Notes: generated by a model from the sequence alone, not told the origin. 64,000 bases of DNA from Rhabditoides inermis (GCA_963966185.1 CAWZYM010000401.1:186001-250000), one strand, 5' to 3'. Shown: positions 1-10,666, counted from the first letter of the stretch. Translations and numbers: made by a program.

Positions 1-191
1 GGTGATTTGACTGTTTTTTTTTCTAGTGTCTAGTGTCTCTCTCCATCCCCTCAAAACTTTTGATAGCGCTTTTAATGTTACTGACGGAACACTATTACTG
101 TGGTCATCAAATATCAATGGTTGCAAGTTGCAAGAGCCAACATTGTCTTCGTTAATTGTCTCGACAAGAGCGGACATGTTTCTTTCGGCAG

Positions 192-1745
192 ACACCACCC
201 GCAGCCGCTCATCTTCCACTTCATAGTCGATGCGGACGCGCGCCGCGTTCTACCACTCCTATTCGACACCTGGAAGATACCTGATGGTCAGTCTCTCTCT
301 CTCTCTCTCTCTCCCTCTCTCTCTCTCTCTTTCTCTCTCCCTCTCTCTCTCCCTCTCTCTCTCTCTCCCTTTCTCTCCCTCTCTCTCTCTCCCTCTCTCT
401 CCCTCTCTCTCTCTCCCTCTCTCTCCCTCTCTCTCCCTCTCTCTCTCCCTCTCTCTCTCTCCCTCTCTCTCCCTCTCTCTCCCTCTCTCTCTCTTGCTCT
501 CTCTCTCTCCCTCCCTCCCTCCCTCCCCTCATTTCTCCCTGCAGTGTCGGTGCACTTCTACGACATGTCGCTGTACGCGTCGCGTGTCGACTGGATTCCG
601 AACCGCCACTACTCGCAGCGGTACGGTCTCGTCAAGCTGGTCCTCGCCGACATCCTCCCCGCCGACGTCCACCGGGTGAGCGCTGCCGTTCGCCATGCAG
701 TCTTGGAGCGTTCCCCCCGAGACTAAAGTAGCGGTCAGTCGCGTCAAAATTCGATGCTGACTTCGAAACGCTTCATACGTGTTCCGAAGGCGTTTTGAAG
801 TGGCTGAGAGACAGACCACACCTTTAGGTCTTCAGGTTCCGGAGGAAGTATGGTTGAAAGTCGGACTGTCAGTTCTTCCTGCATTGCCGGACGTTGTATA
901 TGTACACGTTGAATGTTGAGTACGATGTTGATTACCTCATTGCGTGCTAGGTGGTTCTACTCGACTCGGACGTGCTGCCGCTCGCGCCTCTCTCCTCCCT
1001 ACTCGAGCATTGGAACCGCATGAACAGGTATCTGCACTTTTCACTTTTGACCTTTCGATCGTACCTTTGCAGCACTCAAATGTACGGGCTGGCGGAGAAC
1101 CTGTCTGGGTGGTACACCACCGCCGATCCCACGCGCCGCACCTGGCCCGCTATTGTGAGTGATTTTAAACTGTTATAACTTTGTTTGTAATGTTATTCAC
1201 GTATCCTTACTCACATTTATGTGTTCCGCCATTCAAACATGGTAGTGCAAAAGATCTGATCAGAGTGGGATTCGAACCCACGCCTCCGAAGAGACTGGTG
1301 CCTTAAACCAGCGCCTTAGACCGCTCGGCCATCTGACCACGTGAGAATGCTCTCGCACACTGCATATGAGCGCGGGATTACATCGTGTGTGTGTGTTGCA
1401 GGGTCGGGGTTTCAATTCGGGAGTTGCTCTCGTGTCTCTCGCGTCTATGCGGGCAGGCAATTGGAGTGGACTGTGGCGGGAGGAGGCCTACCGACAGCTG
1501 CAATCGCTCGGACACACTATGCTCGCCGATCAGGTGCGACGTTTCCCCTCTCCCTCTTTCCTCTCTATCTCTTCCCTTCTCAATATGCAAATGTCAGGAC
1601 ATTGTGAACGCGGTGATCCGGGCGCACCCGCGGCTCGTCTACCGCCTGCCGTGCGTGTTCAATCTGCAGATGGGCATCAACAGCCAGCCGGAGCTATGCG
1701 ACGCGCCCATATCACACATCAAGGTACACTCGCCTGGCTGCCTGC

Positions 1746-1783
<38 letters not shown>

Positions 1784-3771
1784 ACGGTGTGTCAGAAACT
1801 ATAATAATAGATTGTGCACTGGAACTCGCCTCTGAAGACGCGCACGTCGAACCGCCTCGCCGTCTTCTTCAAGCGACACTTCAAGATGTTCGAGCAGGTG
1901 GGAGATTTCTTTCGTGTTGAACCGCGTGTCTATAAGTTTCTAAACGGGCTAGCTCAGATCGTGTAGTTGAATCTCGTAGATCTCGAAGTGCCGTTGTTAC
2001 TGTGAAATGACCTTTTTCTGGCAATTAAACAATCACCAGTAGACGAATAATTGAGCTGAAACCTTTTTCTAATCACCTCTTTTTCAGATGTGTTTATCGC
2101 TCCATGAATGAAATTACAAACAGATCTCGTCAATAATTATATAGATATCTTTAAACTGCGATCTTGATCTGACGCTTATCAAATGATAACTCGCCTCTCT
2201 TTTCAGATGGACGGCAGCGCTCTGGCGGCCGCGCGACAGACGCGCTGCGGCAAGGAACAAGTGAGTGTATATTATCTTTTAAAAGGACTTCCGTAAGAGA
2301 AGGGTTTGTGTTACCCAACGTAATGCAACAAAAGCTCATGCATTTTATCAATCGAAATAGTACACAAACCTGCTCCAATAGTTCAACAAGATATATATAA
2401 TCGCGCTGCCGCGCTGGTTGTAATGTGTGTATGTCATGCAGTCGGATTTCTGAGAGAAACACGTTTGTTAATAACGACGTACCTTTTCCATCACCGTTTT
2501 CGCGAAATCAAGGAAGATTGTAGGAGATGATCGCAAAAAATGGTGGTTACGGAAAGGATACGGTATGAATTCGTTGCAGGACTCGTCGTTTCTCGACGTG
2601 TACGAGTACGACGAGAACGGCGACGGGTGCGGGGAGTTTCTACACGCCGGAAACACCCGATACAGAACGCAGACGTTTGTCGTGCCGTACAAGAACGAGG
2701 TGGGTGACTCTCTTTCTCTCTCTCTCTCTATCTCTCTCTCTCTCTCTCCTCTCTTCCTCCCTCTCTCTCACCACTTTTTCCCAGAACAAGTCTCCCGACG
2801 TGGCGCTCGTCTCGCAAATGTCGCTCGACCGACTGCCGCTATTCGAGAAACTCGCGGTACGTATGGTTTTCTATTCTATTTATCCCGTACAAAGGTACAC
2901 GTACAAAGGTCTATTTCTCCCCTTGAGATTGTCGCTTTGTCCTGCCACGCATATCACTAAACTGCAACTGATTCCGGATCCGCAACTCGCCGTTCACATT
3001 CATGTTTCGAGTTCACCGTTCAAAGATTTGACCGTGACAATATGACGTCTCCCACCGTTTCGATTTGCAACGGACGTTTCGAGACCGATGATTTCAGCAC
3101 TCCTGGCCGGGTCCGCTCTCCATCTCCGTGTACGTGTCGGACGCGGAGCTGTCGCAGCTCATCGATTTCTGGCGCCAGTCCGCGCTCGCCGCCCGCTCCA
3201 ACATCGCCCTGCACGCAGTCTTCAAGACAGGCGTGAGTATAGTTCTGTGCTCGCAATAAGTTGCGCGCGGTGGGGTAGATCAGAGAAAGACGGAAAGTCA
3301 GCTCGCGGCAATAGCGCGCAAAGCAAGAGAGGCAGACGGTTATGGCACCGTATTTCAAACTGCAAGCGAGGTAGATCGAAAACTATCGCTCTGGCGCAGG
3401 CTATATGTTTAGTGCGCCGAGCAATCGTGTTGAGTTGACTTCCTGCCCCCGAGCAAAGTTTCCGGAGAGAGTAACAGCAAGCTAGGAGAAAGAGAGGGGG
3501 AGAGAGAGATAAGGTTTATTCAAAAAAAGTTCAGAACTTGATTTGATCAGGTGTGAATTTGTGAGTGTTGCCAAGAGTTCAACCACCGAAAGACCGAAGC
3601 TATGTGTTATATATAATAATACATTTGATCGTTCAGGACTTTTACCCGATCAACTACCTGCGCAACACTGCGCTGAGGAATGCCGACGCTGGCCACGTCT
3701 ACCTCGCCGACATTGACTTCCTGCCCTCGGAGAGTGAGTGAGAAAGAGAAAAAAAGGGGGAGAGAGAGAAA

Positions 3772-3824
<53 letters not shown>

Positions 3825-4371
3825 GGAGAGAGAGAGCTCTTCCAGACCTCTACACATCCCTTCTTTGGCTTCTCTCCGCTCGCAACACCACTCACACTGC
3901 CCTCATCGTCCCAGCGTTTGAGTTCACCCACATGAAGGTGCTTCCTATTTCTTGTAGGAAAGTTTTTACCGCGCCATTTTTGAACACCGTAATATACGCA
4001 TATGCAATACAGAAATTCGGCATTTCGCGTTTGTGGTATGAATATAAACAACGAGAACTGTGCGCTTACGTCGATGAATTCAGGCATCACCGCTGCCGGC
4101 GGACAAAGCGGATTTGATGGCGAGAATGGACGATGGATCGGTGGGTGGTTTGGCACGCGGATGACAGACTGGTTTTTGAGGGTAGGAAAAAATCAAAAAC
4201 AGTCTCTTTTTACCCTTTCCGACCCTCGGAAACGCCTCTGTCTGCTATTTTATGTTTTTTTTTGCTGATCGCGTTGTTTTCAGATTCAAATCTTCCGACA
4301 GGACGTGTGGCTGAAGGGTCATCAGGCGACTGATTACGATCGATGGAGGAGCGTCAACACCACATACGAGG

Positions 4372-4413
<42 letters not shown>

Positions 4414-4859
4414 CTCCTCCTCCAGGTCACCTGGCAGCCTGACTACGAGCCGTACATCGTTCTCGCCCGCAACGAGACGCCGCTCTACGACGAGCGCTTC
4501 GTGGGCTTTGGATGGAACAAAGTCACGCACATCATGACACTCAACGCCAAGAGGTGCGAGTTCGCTATTCACCTCACCACTCACCTATGTGAACTTGAAC
4601 CTTCCGTAACGTTGTGGTAACTGCGTTCGTCGTTCGATCGAAACGTTTTGTTGGGTGTCGCAAACAATGCTGCACACCACATGCTCATCGATTGATTTGC
4701 AGGTTCACGTTCAGCGTGCTGCCGGCAGTGTTCACGGTGCACCAACCGCATCCCGCGTCCTTTGAGATCACCAAATTCCGCGGCAGTCACGTCTATCGCA
4801 AGTGCATGAAGCGGCTCAAGGGCGAGTTTGTGCGCGACCTACTCACCAACAAGCTCTAA
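192..4859 (+). CDS. LARGE-type bifunctional glycosyltransferase, 5' end off-window
   Basis: LARGE proteins are Golgi type II membrane enzymes that build the xylose-glucuronate polymer (matriglycan) on alpha-dystroglycan. Visible exons: 192-286, 545-675, 951-1027, 1073-1154, 1402-1533, 1598-1723, 1811-1897, 2207-2260, 2580-2699, 2785-2856, 3098-3232, 3637-3733, 3846-3937, 4084-4140, 4284-4370, 4426-4553, 4703-4859; phases agree at the junctions I checked. The first catalytic domain shows WIPNRHYSQRYGLVKLVL and a DSD metal-binding motif (963-971). The second shows HSWPGPLSISVYVSD and LADIDFLP with DID (3709-3717), then RFVGFGWNKVTHIM and the C-terminal HPASFEITKFR. Both DxD motifs are kept, so both transferase activities look intact. 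The N-terminal anchor and stem lie upstream of the window. A poly(A) signal AATAAA lies near 5005. Introns contain CT repeats, a tRNA and one ~168-bp repeat. Confidence 0.93.
290..540 (+). repeat. CT microsatellite filling a LARGE intron
   Basis: Almost pure (CT)n with CCCT interruptions runs from the 5' splice site to the acceptor TGCAG, so most of the intron is pyrimidine on the sense strand. The SLSLSL and RERERE reading frames across it are artefacts. Confidence 0.95.
1257..1338 (-). tRNA. tRNA-Leu(AAG)
   Basis: The minus strand folds as an 82-nt class II tRNA. The acceptor stem is GGTCAGA/TCTGATC with one G.U pair, the A box is TGGCCGAGCGG, and the anticodon stem CTGGT/ACCAG encloses the loop TTAAGGC, which gives anticodon AAG. 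The variable arm is long, the B box is GGTTCGAATCC and the discriminator base is A. A TTTT run just downstream (about 1249-1252) fits a Pol III terminator. It lies antisense inside a LARGE-gene intron. Confidence 0.93.
3238..3405 (+). repeat. ~168-bp TATA-bounded repeat, copy 1
   Basis: Begins TATAGTTCTGTGCTCGCAAT and ends GGCGCAGGCTATA, inside a LARGE intron directly after the donor site. Nine copies of this family occur in the window. All full copies are bounded by TA/TATA, which suggests a TA target. An internal TTGCGCGC near the start pairs with GCGCGCAA near the middle. Confidence 0.85.
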
Positions 4860-5194
4860 ATTGCATATTTCCATGACGTCATAATCCTTTCACTTGTCTA
4901 GTCACTCATTCGTACTTTCACGTGCTCAATCGATCTCACTTGTGTTTTTTTTATAATTTTAAGTTATTTGTATAATATGCAGCTGTATTGAAGGGTACGT
5001 TGTAAATAAAAGGTATCTTATGCTTTCGAACGTTGATGATCGTCATTAATAATCAATATAATTCATTTTGCGTTTTGTCTTCTTGACATTCTCATGCCTT
5101 CGTGTGTTTGGGTATGCAAATGAGTGTTGTGTCTGACGTATCGTCCGAGAAGTAAAGAAAAGAGTAGTAGTTTGCGCTCAGCACAATGAAACAT

Positions 5195-5417
5195 GGGTAA
5201 TTAGGAAATGACACCAGACACCACGACACCACGGTGTCGACACCATGACACCACTTCACAAAACACAACTGCACTACGACCTCTCGTCTATATAACTAAA
5301 AAAGATGCAGAGTTTTTCGTTTTGTAAAGTGGTGTCGTGGTGTTGTGGTGTCGACACCAGAGGGTCGTGGTGTCTGGTGTCTGGTGTCATGGTGTCTGGT
5401 GTCATTTCCTAATTGCC
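5195..5417. mobile_element. Foldback element with GACACCA-repeat arms
   Basis: The two arms are inverted: GGGTAATTAGGAAATGACAC at the left and its near-complement ending CATTTCCTAATTGCC at the right, each followed inward by tandem GACACCA/GGTGTC repeats. The element is flanked by an exact 8-bp direct repeat TGAAACAT (5187-5194 and 5418-5425), which marks transposition and fits hAT-type target duplication. It has no coding capacity. Confidence 0.88.
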
Positions 5418-5545
5418 TGAAACATGCGACTCTTCATTGCTGCGACACTTCATTAGCGAGAAGTTTGATGCTGCATGCAAGCCTCTTTCTGCGAAGAACT
5501 AGCCACTAACCAGGAGCAGTTCGATGCGCGTCTTCCCCTACGCAG

Positions 5546-5650
5546 CTCTCACGAAAGACCGGCTATTACAAAAATGTCCACGAATCTCGCGCGTCCCTTC
5601 TCAACATCAACATCGCGGACGATCCATATTACAAGAGGTAAAGTGAGTGA

Positions 5651-5731
<81 letters not shown>

Positions 5732-6011
5732 ACTTTAGGTACTTTAGGTTCTCCAAATCTCCCGACTGTTCGTTGCTCGGTGCTGGCTGGGACGCGCTGT
5801 GCACCCGTGAAAACGAACAGTTCATGTGCAGGGTGATCAATCGATAATCTGCATTCTGTAAGGGTATTCATGATGATGTGGAGCAGGTGAAGGAGTACGA
5901 GAGCTGCCGCGAAGCTATGATCTATACACTACGCATAATACATGCGAACAAAACTAAGTGACTCCGGATGAATTGGACAAGATGTTCTTTGGGAAGTATA
6001 GGCAGCAATAA
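5546..6011 (+). pseudogene. Broken member of the two-Cys secreted module family
   Basis: Three putative exons (5546-5637, 5748-5832, 5887-6011) splice in phase and give a short cysteine-containing protein. The last exon reads VKEYESCREAMIYTLRIIH, then hits a stop at TGA near 5962. In the frame shifted by one base the text continues VTPDELDKMFFGKYRQQ and ends at TAA (6009-6011). Joined, this matches the family module (second Cys, about 13 residues, then a T/S-containing turn, EL or EA, and a closing F). One missing base therefore appears to have broken the frame. No signal peptide exon is visible, so the 5' end is unknown. It could also be a sequencing indel in a live gene. Confidence 0.45.
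5653..5731 (+). repeat. GA microsatellite
   Basis: Pure (GA)n in the putative intron of the broken small gene; overlapping open frames are repeat artefacts. Confidence 0.95.
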
Positions 6012-6778
6012 GTCATTAATGCTTTCAATGTTTTACTACTTTTTGAAACATACTCATTTCGTATATTGTAATAATTATTGTTATTACTATTACAATAGAA
6101 AAATATATGTTCATGCAGAGTTTGTGTGCGAAGTAGTGCTATAATTATGCTCTTGGTTGAAGGAACTAGCGATGAGTACGATGAGGAGTTTCAGCAGTTT
6201 CAGTGGAAGAGCGGTTGTTTCCTGTGGTGTGTCATTTCATGACAAAAGAATCGATGAGTATCACGTCTTCACGTGTATGAAAGTGTTGATAGAACTAATG
6301 AACCTGGTGCGAAAACGCGCAATAACTGTGGAAAGTTTGAACACGAACTCATAACTCATGAACTTGATTGGCAAAAAAAGAGATGTGAAACAAGCGGAGA
6401 AGAGGGAGAAGAATATAAAGCGGAAAAGATTTATTAAAATACCTCTGCTCTTGTTGTTTCAAGAAATGAACGCATGTAAAGAAAAAAAAACTTTTTTAAG
6501 TTGCAGACACAGTGTTTTTTCTCACTTTTCAGTCGTGTTGTTCAAAATAGTCACATAATCATGAAACAATTTCGTGCATCATAGACAAAGTCACACGATA
6601 TTTTGGTTCTTCTTCAAGGTGTATGCCAAAACATTATATTATATGCCACAACATAAGTGAATCAGGTTGACATTTGGTTAGGGTCGTGACTCGTGAAACG
6701 AAGCCAGCCACAACACAATGATTGGCGCACACATGTTGTGGTGTTCTCATAGCGCATCACTCTGCGCCTTTCGTCCAC
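6012..6778. other. AT-rich intergenic stretch with upstream motifs of the secreted gene
   Basis: No supported gene. The distal part is AT-rich. Near 6700-6760 sits an upstream block CAGCCACAACAC followed by TGTTGTGGTGTTCTCAT and GCGCAT. It recurs upstream of the degenerate copy near 8227-8268 and, in palindromic form, between the inverted gene pair near 11533-11583, so it is a plausible shared promoter element. Confidence 0.5.
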
Positions 6779-6785
6779 TATAAAA
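6779..6785 (+). promoter_or_regulatory. TATA box of the secreted acidic protein gene
   Basis: TATAAAA lies 40 bp before the ATG at 6819. Related TATA-type motifs, usually TATAAGCGG, lie 20-50 bp before the start codons of the sibling genes, implying short 5' leaders and strong tissue-specific promoters. Confidence 0.65.
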
Positions 6786-6818
6786 CGAGGACGCGGAGGA
6801 GTGGCGCAACAAATCGAC

Positions 6819-7418
6819 ATGAAGCTGCTCGTCGCGCTGTCTCTTCTCGCTGCGGCCTGGGCCGCGCCCATGTCTCCCATGGCTCGTTTCGAGCAGCTGC
6901 ACCATCACACCCTTCGAGCGATCTGCGAGGAGGTGGCGACTGGCGACGAGGTGCAGAAGTGCGTGGCGACCATGAACGAGTACGTCGAGATGGGCGAGAG
7001 CGGACAGATCACCAAGGGAGAGGCCAAGGCGAGGCTCGAGAAGGAGTACGACCTCAAGCAGGAAGATCTGAAGGAGAAGGTGCAGGTGCGCATGTTCCCG
7101 GCGATGTGCGAGCTCGTCAAGGACGTGCGCGACGAGGAGACGTGCCTGAACATGGCGCGCTCTTTGAATAAGCTGATCGACGACGGTCGGATCAGCCACG
7201 AACAGGCCATGAACACGTTCCAGAATGAGATGATCAATGGATTCGAGAAGGAGGAGGTTTATGAGGAAGAGGAGGAGGAGGAGGAGGAGGAGGAGGAGGA
7301 GGAGGAGGAGGAGGATGAGGAGGAGGAGGAGGAGGAGGAGAAGGAGGAGTGGCAATGGGACGAGATGGAGGAGGAGCAGTGGGCAGATGACGAGCTGCTC
7401 TCCATGGAGGAGATGTAA
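6819..7418 (+). CDS. Secreted two-Cys module protein with acidic tail (unrecognised family)
   Basis: Single-exon gene, 199 residues. I place the start at 6819 because MKLLVALSLLAAAWA is a clear signal peptide; the upstream in-frame codon is GTG. The mature protein has two tandem modules, each C-x(11)-C followed about 13-14 residues later by G-x-I-[TS]-x3-A: AICEEV...KC...SGQITKGEA and MCELVK...TC...DGRISHEQA. The sequence predicts mostly helix. The C-terminal quarter is a run of Glu with a few Asp, encoded by a GAG/GGA triplet repeat, and ends with an acidic, Trp- and Met-containing tail. A TATA box is 40 bp upstream. I do not recognise the family and give no function; secretion is inferred from the signal peptide. 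Siblings lie at 10667-11440, 11684-12538 and 13630-14088. Confidence 0.85.
   Translation: MKLLVALSLLAAAWAAPMSPMARFEQLHHHTLRAICEEVATGDEVQKCVATMNEYVEMGESGQITKGEAKARLEKEYDLKQEDLKEKVQVRMFPAMCELVKDVRDEETCLNMARSLNKLIDDGRISHEQAMNTFQNEMINGFEKEEVYEEEEEEEEEEEEEEEEEDEEEEEEEEKEEWQWDEMEEEQWADDELLSMEEM
7250..7350 (+). repeat. GAG triplet repeat encoding poly-Glu
   Basis: Tandem GAG/GAT triplets inside the reading frame make the poly-acidic tail of the secreted protein. A triplet array of this kind changes length without breaking the frame. Confidence 0.9.
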
Positions 7419-7867
7419 ACACAATCGTATCATGATGTTCATAAAGCTTTCTAATCATAGGTTTCGTAAATCTGATGTGTGAGCTATAATATTTTTTATA
7501 ATATTTCGTTTTTGCTCCGAATACTGCAGCAACTGGAGCGTTTTGTACAAAAAAGAAAACATAACATTCACGTGAATCACTTATTCAAATTGAAGCAGAC
7601 GTCACTTATTCAAGTTCAAACATGTGGAAGTCGCGGCATCTTGACTGTGTCGCCGAATCACTCATTTATTTTTGTTTGTTAGAAGACGATAGATTGATCA
7701 ATACCCCTTTATTATCAAGTATGATTTCAATGCCCCTGTTCTACCGGCTCATCACTGATGATGGTCCCGGCCGGTAGGATCACACATTCGGTATGGTGAA
7801 AGGGACCGAAACCGGATGTGTGCATAGTGTTATTACATGTATTGCCTCTTAGTTACGATGAGTATCA
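7419..7867. other. 3' flank, no gene seen
   Basis: The 3' flank of the acidic-protein gene is about 250 bp of sequence resembling the flank of the degenerate copy near 8690-8890, so the duplication included flanks. A small imperfect hairpin lies near 7765-7825. No coding sequence is supported. Confidence 0.5.
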
Positions 7868-7985
7868 TTTAGTCAGAAGCCTGTGACGTCATCTGATACT
7901 AATTAATTGCAATCATCGGTAAGCAGCTAGCGACTTGTACTCGAGAGTCTTATTGTTCGGTCAGTCTCCTTATTGGCTAGAAACT
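7868..7985 (+). mobile_element. tRNA-derived SINE, 3' part
   Basis: Matches the body of the SINE at 62935-63217 in the opposite orientation: TAGTCAGAAGCCTGTGACGT, then AAGCAGCTAGCGACTTGTAC, then CGGTCAGTCTCCTTATTGGC. The tRNA-like head is missing, so the copy is 5'-truncated. Confidence 0.75.
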
Positions 7986-8284
7986 TTGAGCTTCTGATTT
8001 CAATCATTTGTGTTGTTCAAAATGGTTGAACATGCTATCATGAAGCAATCTCGTGCTACGCAGACACGGTCGAACAATGGAGCTATTCTAACATCGTCTA
8101 ATCGATTGCGTAAACATTTGTTTCTTGTAATTACAGCTGTTTTACAAAGTTTTTTCCTTCGTTATTTGCCTTTCAATGTTTCATCTTCGACCGAATCGCT
8201 CACTGGGGACGCCAAAAACTCATTCCAGCCACAACACGGTGATTGTTGTCATATTCTCGTAACGCATAAAATAAGAAAAAGAAC

Positions 8285-8690
8285 ATGGCGCAACAAATCG
8301 ACATGAAGCTCACACCGAGTATCTGCATCGTCGTTTTATGGAGGCGATCTGCCAAGAAGTGGCGAAAGCCGACGACTTTCAGCTTCGCAACGATGCGCAA
8401 ACACGTCAACATATTCAAGAGCGGACAGATCACCTGGGAAAGAGGTCGGGGAGAAGTACGACATGCAGCCGGCCGGTCTGTTCGAGAAGGTGCTGGTGCG
8501 GATGTTGCCTGGCAATGTGCGAGCGCATCGAAAATCCGCGCGGCGCAAGAAAGCATGCTCGTAGTTCGCGCGCGAGTTGAATGAGTTGATCGAGGAGGGT
8601 CGTATCAGTCGCGAGCACGCGAAGGCAGCCTGAGCTATTGGAAAGGGACGAGATGAAGGAGGAGCAGTGAGCAGCTACTAGGATAGGAGA
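8285..8690 (+). pseudogene. Degenerate copy of the acidic secreted protein gene
   Basis: The first bases, GCGCAACAAATCGACATGAA, are identical to those around the start of the gene at 6819, and the CACAACAC upstream block is also present near 8227. Downstream the similarity breaks across frames: one frame reads MEAICQEVAKADDFQL and another SGQITWERG, both recognisable pieces of the first module. The signal peptide is replaced by unrelated text and stops interrupt every frame. The 3' flank (near 8700-8820) also matches that of the intact gene, so this is a decayed tandem duplicate. Confidence 0.8.
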
Positions 8691-8889
8691 TGTAAACTCC
8701 ATTGTATCACGATATTCGTAAAGCTTTCTGACCATGCGTTGCGTAAATGTGACGTGTGAGCTACAATATTTCTATAATATTGCGCTTTCGCTCCGGATAC
8801 TGCAGAAACTGGAGAACTAACAAAGTGAAAACAAAAAAATCACGTGGACCACGTATTCAAGTTCAAACAGATTGCTTTTGGAAGTACAT

Positions 8890-9537
8890 TAGTGTTGGGT
8901 CGATTAATCGACTTTCGATTGATTTTCGATTAATCAGCTCGATTAATCGATTAATCGGTCGATTAATCGATTAATCGAACATGTTTCGATCAACGATTAA
9001 TCGTTGATCGATTAATCGAAACAAGTTCGATTAACGATTAATCGTTATTCGATTAATCGAAATAATCTCGAATAAATCGAAAGTATACATATTTCTCAAT
9101 TTCGATACAGTTTTCGTTTCCTAGTGCGTTGTATGAGTTGAAATAAAATCCACATTTTCTCAGAAATGAACTGTTTATGGTAACTGTTCACATTAAGCTA
9201 CAGTGGGTGGGCAAATCAGTTGCCGCCAGTAGAGAGCGCAGAGTGAACAGAGTGCGAGGCGGCGAAAATCGATAGACATGCGAGAGCAAGCAAACAAATT
9301 CACATTCAAACTTTCGCGCGCGCGCGATTTTCAATTGCGGGACGGACGAGCGGAGTGGTGGCGGAACTGAATATTCCCTGGACTGTACGGAAACATGATT
9401 GGAAATTAATCGTTAATCGATAAATCGACAATTTCTCGATTAACGATTAATCGATTAATCGTTATTCGAAGGTTTCGATTAATTTTTCGATTAATCGTTA
9501 ATCATTAATCGAACATTACTTAATCGACCCAACACTA
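8890..9537. mobile_element. hAT-like MITE, 648 bp
   Basis: Terminal inverted repeats start TAGTGTTGGGTCGATTAA and end with the complement CGACCCAACACTA. Both sub-terminal regions are packed with overlapping TCGATTAATCGA palindromes. An exact 8-bp duplication AAGTACAT flanks the element (8882-8889 and 9538-9545), the length typical of hAT elements. No transposase is encoded. Confidence 0.92.
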
Positions 9538-9602
9538 AAGTACATATATACTTACCGAGCATGAGAAACTTTTATGTAAACAAGACGAGTTCAGTGAGAG
9601 AA

Positions 9603-9770
9603 TATAGTTGCATGCTCGCAATAAGTTGCGCGCGGTGAGGTAGATCAGAGGAAGACGGAGAGTCAGCTCTCGGCAATAGCGCGCAAAACAAGAGAGGCAG
9701 ACGGTTATGGCACCGTATTTCAAACTGCAAGCGAGGTAGATCGAAAACTATAGCTCTGGCGCAAAGTATA
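9603..9770 (+). repeat. ~168-bp TATA-bounded repeat, copy 2
   Basis: Begins TATAGTTGCATGCTCGCAAT and ends GCGCAAAGTATA. It lies 226 bp from the oppositely oriented copy 3, so the pair can form a long hairpin. Confidence 0.85.
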
Positions 9771-9995
9771 AGTCATTTATGAGATCACATCGGCCGCTTT
9801 TATATGGCAAAATAGACAATCACAAATGATCATAGACAGGCAAATGAGATAGTGGCTAGACTGACTAAACTCGATACAGCAATCAGCACTTACCCATCAC
9901 ACTTTTCTTCGTCTTTCTTGCAGTTGACTGTATCGCCGTATCACTTACTGCCTATGAGCCATCTCGTGATCTCGTAGGCACCATGGCGACCACGC

Positions 9996-10163
9996 TATAG
10001 TAAACGCCAGAGCGATAGTTTTCGATCTACCTCGTTTGCAGTTCGAAATACGGTGCTATAACCGTCTGCCTCTCTTGTTTTGCGCGCTATTGCCGAGAGC
10101 TGACTCTCCGTCTTCCTCTGATCTACCCCACCGCGCGCAACTTATTGCGAGCATAGAACTATA
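9996..10163 (-). repeat. ~168-bp TATA-bounded repeat, copy 3
   Basis: Reverse orientation, running from TATAG near GCCAGAGCGATAG to GAGCATAGAACTATA. Forms an inverted pair with copy 2. Confidence 0.85.
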
Positions 10164-10666
10164 GGTATACTACGAAGTCGACCCCGCGATAAGTTTCGAC
10201 TGCGCTGGCGAGTGGGTATGAGAACTCTTTCCAAAAAAGCGTTGTTTGCGTACCGTCACCATCGTTGTTGAACCATTGTTATGGTTTCTTACGCAAGCAT
10301 TTATGTTGTGAAAGCAGATGTTGTTGTAAAACGTGACTATGTGAAAATGTGAACGTTGATTTGTAGATTAGTCTATTGCATAAATGTTATATGCTTGAAT
10401 GGACTTTATTAACTCTATACTTTATCATTACTTCCTATTGATTGGAGAGAAAAACCCATAGTACTGAACTGTACAAAAAATATCTGTTGATAAATGGTAT
10501 AGAAAAAACTATCTGTCTATCTGAAATTTTGGCATTCCATATTCGATCATCATGAAATATGTAATTTACCTTCACCTCGCCGATACTCTATCATAATTAT
10601 TACATTATTGAACATTCTTCAAACGTCACATACATCAAAACCACTTTATTTCTCTTAGAACTCTCC
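10164..10666. other. AT-rich intergenic stretch
   Basis: Mostly AT-rich with no supported gene. The last bases before 10667 are the 3' UTR of the minus-strand secreted gene; TTTATT near 10645 reads as AATAAA on the minus strand. Confidence 0.5.

Noticed and set aside
221..532. Long Arg-Glu or Ser-Leu open frames across CT/GA repeats
   Set aside because: They are produced by two-base repeats, which are open in most frames. The same happens in the other CT/GA arrays, for example 22750-23020 and 54242-54620.
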